64,000 bases of DNA. Source: Actinoalloteichus fjordicus. GTDB lineage: Bacteria; Actinomycetota; Actinomycetes; Mycobacteriales; Pseudonocardiaceae. The stretch lies in the NCBI RefSeq assembly GCF_001941625.1, contig NZ_CP016076.1, forward strand, positions 310,001-374,000. The letters run 5' to 3'. Within the stretch, counting starts at the first letter, position 1, and each line of letters starts with the position of its first letter. Both the position numbers and the translations under genes were made by a program. A model generated the notes under the pieces. The model saw only the letters and a program-made list of their open reading frames with translations. It did no database searches and was not told the origin of the DNA. This document shows, piece by piece, positions 53,313 through 61,984 of this stretch.

Positions 53313-54335
53313 ATGGCAGTGCCGACGGATCGAGGTCCCCGCGAGCAGACCGACGAGGACGACCTCGTCGACGCAGGCCGCCGCAGGCCTGGTGGGCGGG
53401 TGACGACCTTCCTGCTGATACTGCTGACCGTCCCGTTCGTGCTCATCGCGATCAGTCGGCTCATCGAGGTGGGCGGTACCCGCGCCTTAGTCGCCGCAGC
53501 CGCACTCACGCCGTACACGGTTCCGGTCGGCCTGTTCCTTACCATCGCGGGCTTCGCCCTGCGTCGATGGGCGGTGGCGCTGGTGGCGGGCCTGCTGACG
53601 GTGATCATGGCGGCGGTGGTGCTGCCGAGGGCCACGCCGGACGCCCGGCCCTACGTGCAGGGCGAGTCGGCACGAGTGCTGAGTCTGAACATGCGCTACG
53701 GCAACGCCGACGCCGAGGCGGTTCTCGAACTGGTTCGCGATCATCAGGTTGACGTGTTGAGCCTGCAAGAGCTGACGCCGACGGCGGTGGACGCGCTCGC
53801 CGACGCGGGAATCGACGAGGAGCTGCCGCATCGCGTCATCGACGCGCGAGCCGGGGCGCCGGGCTCCGGCATCTACTCACGGCATCCGGCCGAGCGGGTC
53901 GGGACCGCCCCTGCCACGAACCGCCAGCCGATCGCCAGGGTGCGGCTGCCCGAGGGCGCCGAGCTGGAGGTCGTCGCCGTGCATCCGCTCTGGCCGGTCG
54001 GAGCGGACACCACCGACACCTGGCAGCGAGAGCTGGCCAGTCTGCCTGCCGCTCCCCCCTCAGGGCCGATCCGCGTCCTCGCCGGTGATTTCAACGCCAC
54101 GCTCGACCACGGCCCGCTGCGCAGGCTGCTGGGTACCGGCTATCAGGACGCCGCCGATCAGACTGGTGACGGGCTGCGGCCGACCTGGCCTGCGCCGGGC
54201 ACGGTCTTAGGGCCGCCGCTGACCATCGACCACGTCCTGGTGGACCGTCGGTGTGCCGTCGAGGACTTCGGCGTGTTCGACGTCTCCGGCAGCGATCACC
54301 GGGCCGTGCTCGCGGAGTTCGTCGTGCCGGTCTGA
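53313..54335 (+). CDS. Membrane-anchored endonuclease/exonuclease/phosphatase family protein
   Basis: 340 residues. Three predicted helices in the first 105 (about 30-48, 58-80, 84-103) followed by an extracytoplasmic EEP domain. Catalytic elements: VLSLNMRYGNAD (Asn), LSLQELTP (metal Glu), VVAVHPLWP (His), LAGDFNATLDH (Asp/Asn) and SGSDHRAVLAEF (final Asp-His). Substrates in the family range from DNA to phosphoinositides and sphingomyelin, so none can be assigned. The topology, with catalytic domain outside, argues for an extracellular phosphodiesterase or nuclease. No clear ribosome site. Confidence 0.82.
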   Translation: MAVPTDRGPREQTDEDDLVDAGRRRPGGRVTTFLLILLTVPFVLIAISRLIEVGGTRALVAAAALTPYTVPVGLFLTIAGFALRRWAVALVAGLLTVIMAAVVLPRATPDARPYVQGESARVLSLNMRYGNADAEAVLELVRDHQVDVLSLQELTPTAVDALADAGIDEELPHRVIDARAGAPGSGIYSRHPAERVGTAPATNRQPIARVRLPEGAELEVVAVHPLWPVGADTTDTWQRELASLPAAPPSGPIRVLAGDFNATLDHGPLRRLLGTGYQDAADQTGDGLRPTWPAPGTVLGPPLTIDHVLVDRRCAVEDFGVFDVSGSDHRAVLAEFVVPV

Positions 54336-54469
54336 TCCCTGCTGCGTGGCAGGCTCCGTCGCGCTGCCCGTGACCACGCCCTGCCCGTGCCCACGTGATG
54401 CCCGGGCCGGTTACCAACGCCGACAGCGCCCGCGGGCCCGTGCGGGGCTGCGGGATGCCGGGAACGGGC

Positions 54470-54505
54470 GACTCAGGCTCGAAACGGGACTCAGGCTCGA
54501 AACGG
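54470..54505. repeat. Two tandem 18-bp repeats at the sir2 3' end
   Basis: GACTCAGGCTCGAAACGG occurs twice without a gap (54470-54487 and 54488-54505). The second copy includes the sir2 stop codon (54491-54493 on the minus strand), so the first is a duplicated gene end lying outside the reading frame. Confidence 0.8.
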
Positions 54506-55345
54506 CGCGGGCAGCAGCTCGTCGACGGCCGCCAGCGCATCCGCCGCGCTCATCCGCAGTGCGACGCCCCGGCCGTGTCGGACCTCGGGTTCGACCGGGT
54601 TGATCCTGATCAGCGCCCCGCTCGCGGCGCTGGCCAGTTCCGCCTGCCTGCGCACGGTCGGCACTGCGGTGCCCGCACCCAGTTCGATGACCACGAGCTT
54701 CGAGGTTCGCAGGCCCCGTCGCCACCGGCCGACCTCGTCCAGCCGCAGCCCACTGCGTTCGCCCACCCAGTGCGCGTCGCCGAACATCAGGATGTTCGGC
54801 CGTGCCAGATCCCCGCAGTGCGGGCAGGCGGGCAGCGGCCCGATCGCCCGCATCGTCACGGGGTCGACCTCGACGGTCACGTCGGCCGCGGACCAGGACT
54901 GCGTGGTGCAGGGTCCGGAGCACTGGAGGTGGTGAATCGAGCCGTGACATTCGGCGATCACGTCGTCGGGAAAGCCTGCCCGGTGAAACTGGCCGTCGAC
55001 GTTCGAGGTGAACACCCGCAGGCCGCCCGGCAGCGCCGCACCCCAGCGACGCAGGGTGGCGAAACCCGCATGCGGCCGGGTGCGGCGGTACAGCGCGAGC
55101 CGATGACCGTAGAAACCCCAGGCGAGGGCTGGATCGGCGGCGAAGTGCACGGGATCGGCCAACTCGGCGAAGCTCAGGCCGAGATCCCGGTACGCCGGGT
55201 AGGCCCGCCAGAAGCCTTCCGGGCCTCGGAAGTCGGGCAGGCCGGAGTCGACGCCCATCCCCGCGCCCGCGCACACCAGCAGGGCGTGGGCGTCGGCGAT
55301 GAGGCCCGCCGCCGCCGAGACCCCGGCCGCCTCCGCCATGGTCAC
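54491..55345 (-). CDS. Sir2-family NAD-dependent protein deacylase
   Basis: 284 residues. NAD-binding loop GAGMGVDSGLPDFRGPEGFW, catalytic His in ECHGSIHHLQC, four zinc Cys (LQCSGPC and ACPHCG), FGDAHW, and the C-terminal NAD segment VVIELGAGTAVPTVR. Two positions depart from the most common forms: GAGMG for GAGIS and TSNVDG for TQNVDG, marking a divergent bacterial subgroup. Acyl specificity is not predictable. The GTG at 55345 forms a four-base overlap with the mhuD stop (GTGA), so translation is coupled; an ATG two codons in is an alternative. Confidence 0.87.
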   Translation of the reverse strand: MTMAEAAGVSAAAGLIADAHALLVCAGAGMGVDSGLPDFRGPEGFWRAYPAYRDLGLSFAELADPVHFAADPALAWGFYGHRLALYRRTRPHAGFATLRRWGAALPGGLRVFTSNVDGQFHRAGFPDDVIAECHGSIHHLQCSGPCTTQSWSAADVTVEVDPVTMRAIGPLPACPHCGDLARPNILMFGDAHWVGERSGLRLDEVGRWRRGLRTSKLVVIELGAGTAVPTVRRQAELASAASGALIRINPVEPEVRHGRGVALRMSAADALAAVDELLPAPFRA

Positions 55346-55653
55346 TCCGCCGTGGGCGCAGCCTGCTGGATGACCTCGAACTCGAGCAGGCTCGATCCGG
55401 AGGCGACCGGCTTGGCCCGCTCACCGGCGTGCGCCTCCTTGGCGGGCCCGCCCGACCAGGCCTGGAACGCCTCTTCTGACTCCCACTTGGTGTAGACGAA
55501 GTACCGGTTCTCGCCTGCAGTCGGCCGGAGCAGTTCGAAGGCCAGGAAGCCGGGGGCGTTCTCCACCGCGCCCTGGCGGGCGGCGAACCGCTTCTCCAGC
55601 TCGGGGCCGCTGCCCTCGGGAACCTCGATAGCGTTGATCTTCACGACTGCCAT
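55342..55653 (-). CDS. mhuD: Heme-degrading monooxygenase, MhuD type
   Basis: Opens the heme ring and releases iron without CO in M. tuberculosis MhuD (Rv3592), to which this is clearly homologous. 103 residues: MAVVKINAIEVPEGSGPELEK, PGFLAFELLRP, YFVYTKWESEEAFQAW. The functional residues of MhuD fall at the same numbers here: Asn7, Trp66 and His75 (heme ligand). Start at ATG 55653, giving this numbering; an upstream codon at 55695 is rejected. It precedes sir2 with overlapping stop and start. Confidence 0.92.
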   Translation of the reverse strand: MAVVKINAIEVPEGSGPELEKRFAARQGAVENAPGFLAFELLRPTAGENRYFVYTKWESEEAFQAWSGGPAKEAHAGERAKPVASGSSLLEFEVIQQAAPTAE

Positions 55654-55746
55654 GCCCTCGACGGTACCGCCACGCCGTGCGGTGCAGACCGACACGGCGG
55701 TCTGCCCGCTGCCGGCTGGACCGGCGGCCGCCGGATATCCGGTGTG

Positions 55747-56289
55747 TCACCCGCGCGTGACGAGCTGCTCCGTTCGGCCGGTGCGGCTGTCGGTGATGCC
55801 GACGCCGCCGACGCGGGCGTGGACGGCGCGTACCGGATGCAGGGCGGCGAATCCGGCGGCGAGCCGATCCCCGGGGACGCCCTCGGTCAACGGGCAGTGC
55901 GGCACCCACGCGCCGGGCAGGTAGTAGGCCGACGGCTGGCGGACTCGGCCCGCGAGCACGTCGTGCACCGCCGAGTGCACGGCGAGCAGTTCGGCGTCGA
56001 CCACCGCGCCGAGCATCAGGACCGGCTCCGATGTCGTGAAGGTTCCCAGCGTGGTCAGCCAGAACGCGGGCAGCGACAGGGCGGCCAACTCGGTGCGCAG
56101 ATCGCGTCGGACGGCGGCGGGCACCTCGGCGGCCGAGGCGAACCGGACATGCGGTCGGCGGCCGGGCGCGGCATCGGCGGCAGCCTGGGGGTCCGCTGCT
56201 CGGAGGTCGGCATCCGCCAATCGCTGCCACAGGGCGCGAATGCGCGCTTCGGAGTCAGCGTCGAAGAAGAAGTCCAGCGTGACCGCCAC
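55747..56289 (-). CDS. 2H phosphoesterase-like protein (2'-5' RNA ligase superfamily)
   Basis: 180 residues from a GTG at 56289 (the frame is open to 56370). Starts VAVTLDFFFDADSEARIRALWQRLAD, like LigT-type proteins. The two catalytic motifs should read H-x-T/S. Here they are PHVRFA (about residue 47) and VPHCPLTEG (about 132), so both His remain but neither Thr/Ser is at the second position after His. Activity is therefore questionable; it could bind nucleotides without cleavage. Monocistronic, with a 94-base gap before mhuD. Confidence 0.7.
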   Translation of the reverse strand: MAVTLDFFFDADSEARIRALWQRLADADLRAADPQAAADAAPGRRPHVRFASAAEVPAAVRRDLRTELAALSLPAFWLTTLGTFTTSEPVLMLGAVVDAELLAVHSAVHDVLAGRVRQPSAYYLPGAWVPHCPLTEGVPGDRLAAGFAALHPVRAVHARVGGVGITDSRTGRTEQLVTRG

Positions 56290-56645
56290 GGAGCAAGTCT
56301 GCCGCAGCGCCCTCCGACCGGGGCACGCACCGGCAGGGAGCCGCAACGGGGCCTCGCCGCGCGGATGCACGCAGCGCCGCAGGCCGGACTTGGTTTCGAC
56401 CGGCCGGTGGCCTCGATGGGCAGCGGCTTCGGCCGGCAGCGGACGTCGAGCAGTCTCCTGCCGCTGCCGCCGTCGGTCGGAACGTCCGCAGCGCGACCAG
56501 GCGCCGCCTGCTCGACCGTCTGCTCAGCCGTGCTGCCGGTGCCGTCGTCGCGAAGGCCTGGCTGTCTCGCCCGGCGCGTTGACCTCCACCTCGCCGGGAT
56601 GCGGAATCGCCCCCGTGCAAGGCCGGCTCGTGCGCAGGCGGTCGG
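56290..56645. other. Gap between mutY and the 2H protein gene
   Basis: About 355 bases with only biased-composition shadow frames. No gene, repeat or clear promoter recognised. Confidence 0.35.
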
Positions 56646-57530
56646 TCAGGCCTCGCCGGGCAGCGCGAACAGGCCGTCCGCCGTCTGCTCCATGAGCCCG
56701 TCCACCAGCAGCGAGTCCAGGCAGCGGTCGCGTTGGCCGTCCTGGCGCCAGACCAGGTCGAGCTTGGCGCGTTCCACCGGGCCCGGCGCCGCCCGCAGGA
56801 CGTCCAGCAGCAGCCCCCGGACCTGGCGATCGGTGCCCGCGAACCGTTGCGCCTGCCGAACCGGGCCGGCGTAGGCGGGTCGGCCCGCACGCTGCCAGGC
56901 GCAGTCGGCGAGCACCGGGCAGTCGACGCAACGCGGTGTCCTCGCGGTGCAGACCAGCGCCCCCAGCTCCATCAACGCCGCCGAATACCGTGCGGCCTCT
57001 GCATCGGGACGGGGCAGCAGCGCGTCGACGTCGGCGAGATCGCGAGTCGTGGACGGGGGTCCTGCCTCCGCCGCACCGTGCACGGCCCTGGCGACGACCC
57101 GGCGCACGTTGGTGTCCACGACCGGTGCGCGCAGGCCGTAGGCGAAGGCCGCCACCGCTCGCGCCGTGTAGGCGCCGATGCCGGGCAGGGCCAGCAGCGT
57201 GTCGACGTCGGAGGGCACGACGTCGCCGTGGTCGCTCGCGATGGCCGTCGCAGCGGCGTGCAGGCGTAGCGCACGACGCGGGTAGCCCAGTTTGCCCCAG
57301 GCCCGCAGCACCTCGGCAGGCGTGGCCGCTGCCAGCGAGGACGGCTTCGGCCAGCGCTCAAGCCACTCCAGCCAGATCGGCTGCACCCTGACGACCGGGG
57401 TCTGCTGGAGCATGATCTCGCTGACGAGGACGCCCCAACCGGTGGTGTCGGATCGGCGCCAGGGCAGATCGCGGCCGGTCTCGTCGAACCAGTCGATCAG
57501 CGTCTCGGGGGCTAACACGTTGGTCTTCAT
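56646..57530 (-). CDS. mutY: A/G-specific adenine glycosylase MutY
   Basis: Removes adenine mispaired with 8-oxoguanine. 294 residues. Catalytic Glu in SEIMLQQTPV, helix-hairpin-helix LPGIGAYTARAV, catalytic Asp in PVVDTNVRRV, and the [4Fe-4S] ligands in CTARTPRCVDCPVLADC (C-x6-C-x2-C-x5-C). The C-terminal NUDIX-like 8-oxoG-recognition domain of E. coli MutY is replaced by a short winged-helix-like region (about 235-290), common in actinobacteria. Monocistronic and divergent from the cell-wall protease. Confidence 0.95.
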   Translation of the reverse strand: MKTNVLAPETLIDWFDETGRDLPWRRSDTTGWGVLVSEIMLQQTPVVRVQPIWLEWLERWPKPSSLAAATPAEVLRAWGKLGYPRRALRLHAAATAIASDHGDVVPSDVDTLLALPGIGAYTARAVAAFAYGLRAPVVDTNVRRVVARAVHGAAEAGPPSTTRDLADVDALLPRPDAEAARYSAALMELGALVCTARTPRCVDCPVLADCAWQRAGRPAYAGPVRQAQRFAGTDRQVRGLLLDVLRAAPGPVERAKLDLVWRQDGQRDRCLDSLLVDGLMEQTADGLFALPGEA

Positions 57531-57868
57531 CGCCGTCCGATCCTGACAGCCCCCGCCATGGTGATCGACGCGGCCCCCGACGGGCGCCGAGGGCGGTCAT
57601 GGGAGCCGCCGACGGCCGCCCGCCCGCACCTGTCGCGCTCGTCGGCCGTTTGGGCCAGCCGGGTGACCGCAGGCACATCGCCACGCTGCGTCGATGTCGA
57701 CGGCTCGGGCAGTGGAGTGAAGTGGTGTGCAGATCTGGTCACATTCGGTAGCTAACGAGCAGGGCACCGTTACGCCTCGTTTCGCTTGGCTAAGAAAAAC
57801 TGCCCTGCCGGCTGGATACCGTCTCGATGACATTCGTCGGGCTGTGCCCGGAGGTGCTGGAGGAGCAG
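57531..57868. other. Divergent region between mutY and the protease gene
   Basis: No gene. The AT-richer stretch around 57740-57800 probably holds the protease promoter. GGAGGAG just before the GTG at 57869 is its ribosome site. Confidence 0.4.
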
Positions 57869-60028
57869 GTGAAACAGGCGAGACTGGTCGCCTCCGCGTT
57901 GATCGCGGGGGTACTGGCTGCCGGATCGGTCTTGACGGCGACTCCACCAGGGGCCGCCCAGCAGACCGGCGCGGTGGACTCGTCTGCTGCCGAGCAGGTG
58001 TCGAAGTACCCGACGGGCCTTCGCGCCGCGATCCAACGCGACCTCGGCACCGAGCCGATCACCTACGCGGCGAACTCCCTGGCCTCGGCTGCGGCATCGG
58101 CCACCAGCGAGGAGCTGCGCGACCAGCTGGGCGACAACTTCGGCGGGGCCTGGTTCGACGCCGCCTCCGGAAAGCTGAATGTCGCGGTCACCAGCCAGAG
58201 CGCCGCCGACGCAGTTCGACAGAGCGGCGCAGAGGCCCACATCCGAGGGATCAACGAGGCCCGTCTCACCCAGGTCGCGGGCGAGATCCGGCAGTGGGTC
58301 AACGAGCTCCCCGCAGAGCGGCGCGATCTCGTCTACGGACTGTCCACCAGCGCCCGAGGCAGCTCCGTCACGCTGGTGCTCTCCTCGTCCGCCGAGGGGC
58401 GCAACCTGGCGTCCGAACTACCCGTCGATCGCGGGGCCGAACTGGACGTCGACTTCGTCGCCCAGCGCCCGGACCCCCAGCAGGGCGGCGAGCTGCGCGG
58501 CGGCCAGGGGATCATCGCCCAGGACTCCGACGGCGCCGAGGTGGCGAACTGCTCGCTCGGCTTCAACGCCCTCGACGCCCAGGGGCGGGCGCTCGCGCTG
58601 ACCAGCGGCCACTGTCTGTCCGGAGCCGAGACCGTCGTCGCCGAGGCCGACGGCAGCGAGATCGGCACCGTCGACCGAGTGGTCTGGGACAGCGTCTCCG
58701 ACGGCGGCGAGGGCGACGACTACGCAAGCGTGCGCATGACCAACTCGGCCTTGACGCTGCGGCCGGAGGTCGTCGACTGGCAGGGCGGCAGCCTGCCAGT
58801 GGAGGGCGTCGTCGAGCCGATCGAGGGAATGCAGGTCTGCAAGTCCGGCCGCACCACTGAGTGGGAGTGCGGCGAGATCCAGCAGGTGGGCGTCGAGGTC
58901 CGGGTCAACGACTTCGACGGCGGCGTCAAGGCGCAGCGGATGTTCTGGTACGACGCCTGCACCGAACGCGGCGACAGCGGCGGCGCCGTCCTCGCGGGGA
59001 CGCTGGCGGTCGGACTGCACGCCGCCGGAGCGTTGACCGCGACAGACCAGCGCTGCCTTTCCACGGTGGGTGAGGAGGACATCGCGTTCGCCGAGCCCTT
59101 GAGCACCGACGTGCTCGGCGACTTCGGCGAAGAGCTTCGGCTGCTCACCACGACGGCCGACACCGACGGTGATGGAGTCCCCGACCACGAGGAGCTGGCC
59201 GCCGACCCGACCGTCGTGCGGGACGACAACGGGGATGGTGTCCCCGCCTACCTCGATCGCGACGAGCCGGTGCTGAGCGTTCCGGTCGTCACCTCGCCGG
59301 AGGACGGATCGCGACACACCGACCGCAGCTTGCCGATCACCGGCACCGCGAAGCCCGGTGCCGCCGTCACCGTCACCCATCAGGGTGAGGCCCGACAAGT
59401 CGAGGCCGACGGCGAGGGGCGCTGGCAGCTGCCCGCGCTGAGCGAGCTGCCGCTCGGGCATTACGAGGTCACCGTCGCGCAGTCGTGGACGGCGCCGAAC
59501 CTCTCGGAGTGGGATTCGGCGGAGATGACCACCGGCTTCTTCGTCGCCCCCGGAGAACCGACCATCAGCGCACCGCAGGACGGCACGCAGAGCACCGAGG
59601 CCCGCCCCATGATCCTCGGCAGCGCGGAGCCTGCCGCCGTCGTCGCGGTGATGATCGACGAGGTCGAGATCGGCTCCTCCGTCGCCGACGATGCCGGCGA
59701 CTGGTCGGTGACCGTGATCGATCCGCTGCTGATCGGCACGCACGTCCTGAGCGCCGTGCAGGTCGTCGACGACGTGCGGTCGAACCCGCGCACCGTGCAC
59801 TACACGGTGCTTCCCGGCGACGGCCTGCCGACCGCGACGCCGTCCGAGCCCGGCCCGCCTGCCGGCCCACCGCCGACGGGCGGTGGCGAGGACCTCGCCG
59901 ACACCGGTGCGTCGGCCGTGGTGCTGTTAAGCCTGATCGGCGCGGCGGGACTGATCACCGGAGCAGTGCTCGTGCTTCGTCATCGGCGCCGCCTGGCCGG
60001 TCCGGCCGACACGGGAGATCTCGACTGA
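57869..60028 (+). CDS. Cell-wall-anchored S1 protease with Ca-binding repeats, Ig-like domains and LAXTG sorting signal
   Basis: 719 residues, exported. Signal peptide (KQARLVASALIAGVLAAGSVLTATPPGAAQ), then a pro-region, then an alpha-lytic-type protease domain with His in LTSGHCLSG, Asp in GDDYASVRM and Ser in ERGDSGGAV. Next come Asp-rich thrombospondin-type-3-like repeats (DTDGDGVPDHEEL, DDNGDGVPAYLD), then two Ig-like repeats (GTAKPGAAVTVTHQGE and GSAEPAAVVAVMIDE). The C-terminus is LADTG, a helix (AVVLLSLIGAAGLITGAVLVL) and HRRR: a class E sortase (LAXTG) signal, so the protein is covalently attached to peptidoglycan. GTG at 57869 is chosen over ATG 57827 because of GGAGGAG. Confidence 0.88.
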   Translation: MKQARLVASALIAGVLAAGSVLTATPPGAAQQTGAVDSSAAEQVSKYPTGLRAAIQRDLGTEPITYAANSLASAAASATSEELRDQLGDNFGGAWFDAASGKLNVAVTSQSAADAVRQSGAEAHIRGINEARLTQVAGEIRQWVNELPAERRDLVYGLSTSARGSSVTLVLSSSAEGRNLASELPVDRGAELDVDFVAQRPDPQQGGELRGGQGIIAQDSDGAEVANCSLGFNALDAQGRALALTSGHCLSGAETVVAEADGSEIGTVDRVVWDSVSDGGEGDDYASVRMTNSALTLRPEVVDWQGGSLPVEGVVEPIEGMQVCKSGRTTEWECGEIQQVGVEVRVNDFDGGVKAQRMFWYDACTERGDSGGAVLAGTLAVGLHAAGALTATDQRCLSTVGEEDIAFAEPLSTDVLGDFGEELRLLTTTADTDGDGVPDHEELAADPTVVRDDNGDGVPAYLDRDEPVLSVPVVTSPEDGSRHTDRSLPITGTAKPGAAVTVTHQGEARQVEADGEGRWQLPALSELPLGHYEVTVAQSWTAPNLSEWDSAEMTTGFFVAPGEPTISAPQDGTQSTEARPMILGSAEPAAVVAVMIDEVEIGSSVADDAGDWSVTVIDPLLIGTHVLSAVQVVDDVRSNPRTVHYTVLPGDGLPTATPSEPGPPAGPPPTGGGEDLADTGASAVVLLSLIGAAGLITGAVLVLRHRRRLAGPADTGDLD

Positions 60029-60036
60029 CGGGCACT

Positions 60037-60070
60037 CGACCCGACGGGCCGTGACCGACCCGTCGGGTCG
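60037..60070. terminator. Terminator between the anchored protease gene and radA
   Basis: Perfect 12-bp stem CGACCCGACGGG (60037-60048) with CCCGTCGGGTCG (60059-60070), followed by TTCT. Confidence 0.8.
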
Positions 60071-60273
60071 TTCTCGTCCTGCCTCGCCGAGGTGGCGGAG
60101 ACTCCGCCAGGCATCGCAGGCGGATGTTCGCCCGAACCGGGTGCACCGTGCACGGGCAGCCGCAGCGCCGGATCAGCCTCGCCCGCGCCACCCCAGCGGA
60201 GCGGCGCAGGCCCGGGAGCTGTGACCCCCGAGTCAGGCCTCGTCCCGGCCGCCTGCCGCCGATCGCGGGCGGG

Positions 60274-61656
60274 TCAGTGTCCCCGGCGAAGCTCGGCCAG
60301 TGCGGACCGCAGGTCCGGCACCACCACGGCACGCAGCTCAGGCGGCAGCGGGCCGGAGTCCGGCGGAACCAGCGCCCTGGTGAATCCGAGCCTGGCCGCC
60401 TCGGCGAAGCGCCTGCCCGCCCCGACCACGGGACGCACCTCGCCTGCCAGCCCCACCTCGCCCACGACGGCCAGGTCCGGCGGCAGCGGCTGATCACTGG
60501 CCGCCGAGGCCACCGCCAGCGCGACCGCCAGATCCGAGGCGGGCTCGGTGACCTTCATGCCGCCGACCGTCGCGGTGAAGACGTCGGACTCGCCCAGCCG
60601 CACCCGGCCACGTCGTTCCAGCACCGCGAGGACCATGGACACCCGCGCGGAGTCCAGGCCGCTCACCGCTCGGCGCGGCATGGCCAGGGTGGACTTCGAC
60701 ACCAGGGCCTGTACCTCGGCCAGCAGCGGTCGCTTTCCCTCCACCACGACGGTGACCGCCGTACCCGCCACGGCGGTCTCCCGCCGGTTGAGGAACAGTC
60801 CGGACGGGTCGGCCAGCCCGACGATGCCGTCGTCGCGGAGTTCGAAGCAGCCCACCTCATCGGCGGCGCCGAAACGGTTCTTCACGCCTCGGACCAGCCG
60901 GAGCGTGGAGTGTCGATCGCCCTCGAAGTGCAGCACGACGTCGACGAGGTGTTCCAGGACGCGCGGCCCGGCCACCGACCCGTCCTTGGTGACGTGGCCG
61001 ACCAGCACGACGGGGAGCCCGCGTTCCTTGGCCAGGGCGGTCAGCGCGACGGTCACGGCCCGCACCTGGGTGACACCGCCCGGACTGCCCTCCACCTCGG
61101 GTGACTGGACGGTCTGGACGGAGTCGACGATCAGCAGGCCGGGCCGGACCGCATCGACGTGGCCGAGTACGGCCGACAGATCGCTCTCGGCGCTCACGTA
61201 CAGCGACTCGTGCACGTTCCCGGTGCGCTCCGCCCGCAGCCGGACCTGGCCCGCCGACTCCTCGCCGGTGATGTACAGGGCGGGCCCGCCGGGCCCGGCG
61301 GCCCACTGGTGGGCGACCTCGAGCAGCAGGGTCGACTTCCCCACGCCCGGCTCGCCCGCGAGCAGCATGACCGCCCCCGGCACGATGCCGCCGCCCAGGA
61401 CGCGATCGAGCTCAGGCACACCGCTGGGCCGGGCCCTGGCCGCCTCCACGTCGACCTCGGCGATCGGCCGGGCAGGCAGTGCCGGGGCGCCTGCCGCAAC
61501 CCGGTTGAGGCTCGATCGGGCGGGCGCTGCGGTCTCGGTGACGCTGCCCCACGCCTGGCATTCGGGACAGCGACCGACCCACTTGGGCACCTCGAGACCG
61601 CATTCGCCACAGCGGTACCTCGGACGGGCGGGCTTCGCGCTCTTGGTCGGGGCCAC
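60274..61656 (-). CDS. radA: DNA repair protein RadA (Sms)
   Basis: RecA-like ATPase that drives branch migration during recombination. 460 residues. N-terminal zinc finger YRCGECGLEVPKWVGRCPEC, Walker A GEPGVGKST, Walker B region LLIVDSVQTV, the diagnostic KNRFG motif (VRGVKNRFGAADEVG), and a C-terminal Lon-like domain ending LPPELRAVVVPDLRSALAEL. GTG start. Separated from lpqE by about 330 bases. Confidence 0.95.
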   Translation of the reverse strand: MAPTKSAKPARPRYRCGECGLEVPKWVGRCPECQAWGSVTETAAPARSSLNRVAAGAPALPARPIAEVDVEAARARPSGVPELDRVLGGGIVPGAVMLLAGEPGVGKSTLLLEVAHQWAAGPGGPALYITGEESAGQVRLRAERTGNVHESLYVSAESDLSAVLGHVDAVRPGLLIVDSVQTVQSPEVEGSPGGVTQVRAVTVALTALAKERGLPVVLVGHVTKDGSVAGPRVLEHLVDVVLHFEGDRHSTLRLVRGVKNRFGAADEVGCFELRDDGIVGLADPSGLFLNRRETAVAGTAVTVVVEGKRPLLAEVQALVSKSTLAMPRRAVSGLDSARVSMVLAVLERRGRVRLGESDVFTATVGGMKVTEPASDLAVALAVASAASDQPLPPDLAVVGEVGLAGEVRPVVGAGRRFAEAARLGFTRALVPPDSGPLPPELRAVVVPDLRSALAELRRGH

Positions 61657-61984
61657 GGATCAGGAGACTAGGCCGCCGCTCTGACGGGCGGTGCCTCGCC
61701 GCCGGGTGTCGACGGCTGCCTGCTGCCGTACGCCCCGTGCTGCGGGCCCTCAGACCGCAGGAGCGACCGTGGTGCCCGCCGGGTCGGGCGAGGCGGCAGG
61801 CGGGCCGCACACCCTGGGCAGCCGCCGCCCGGTCTGTCCTGCCACACCCCCGCAGCGCAAGCAGCCCGGCCGGGCGGCGATGGTGCTCGCCGTCCGGCCG
61901 GGCGCGGTTGCTGCGTGTTCAGTTCCCGAAGCTCGTCGGACCACCGTCCGCCGAGCACCGAGGCTCAGTCGTCGACCGAACCCC
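61657..61984. other. Region between lpqE and radA
   Basis: Contains the terminator at 61865-61902 and presumably the radA promoter in the remaining 200 bases; no gene recognised. Confidence 0.4.
61865..61902 (-). terminator. Terminator after lpqE
   Basis: 16-bp stem with one G-U pair (61865-61880 against 61887-61902), loop TGGTGC, 83 bases after the lpqE stop in the leftward direction. Confidence 0.7.
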
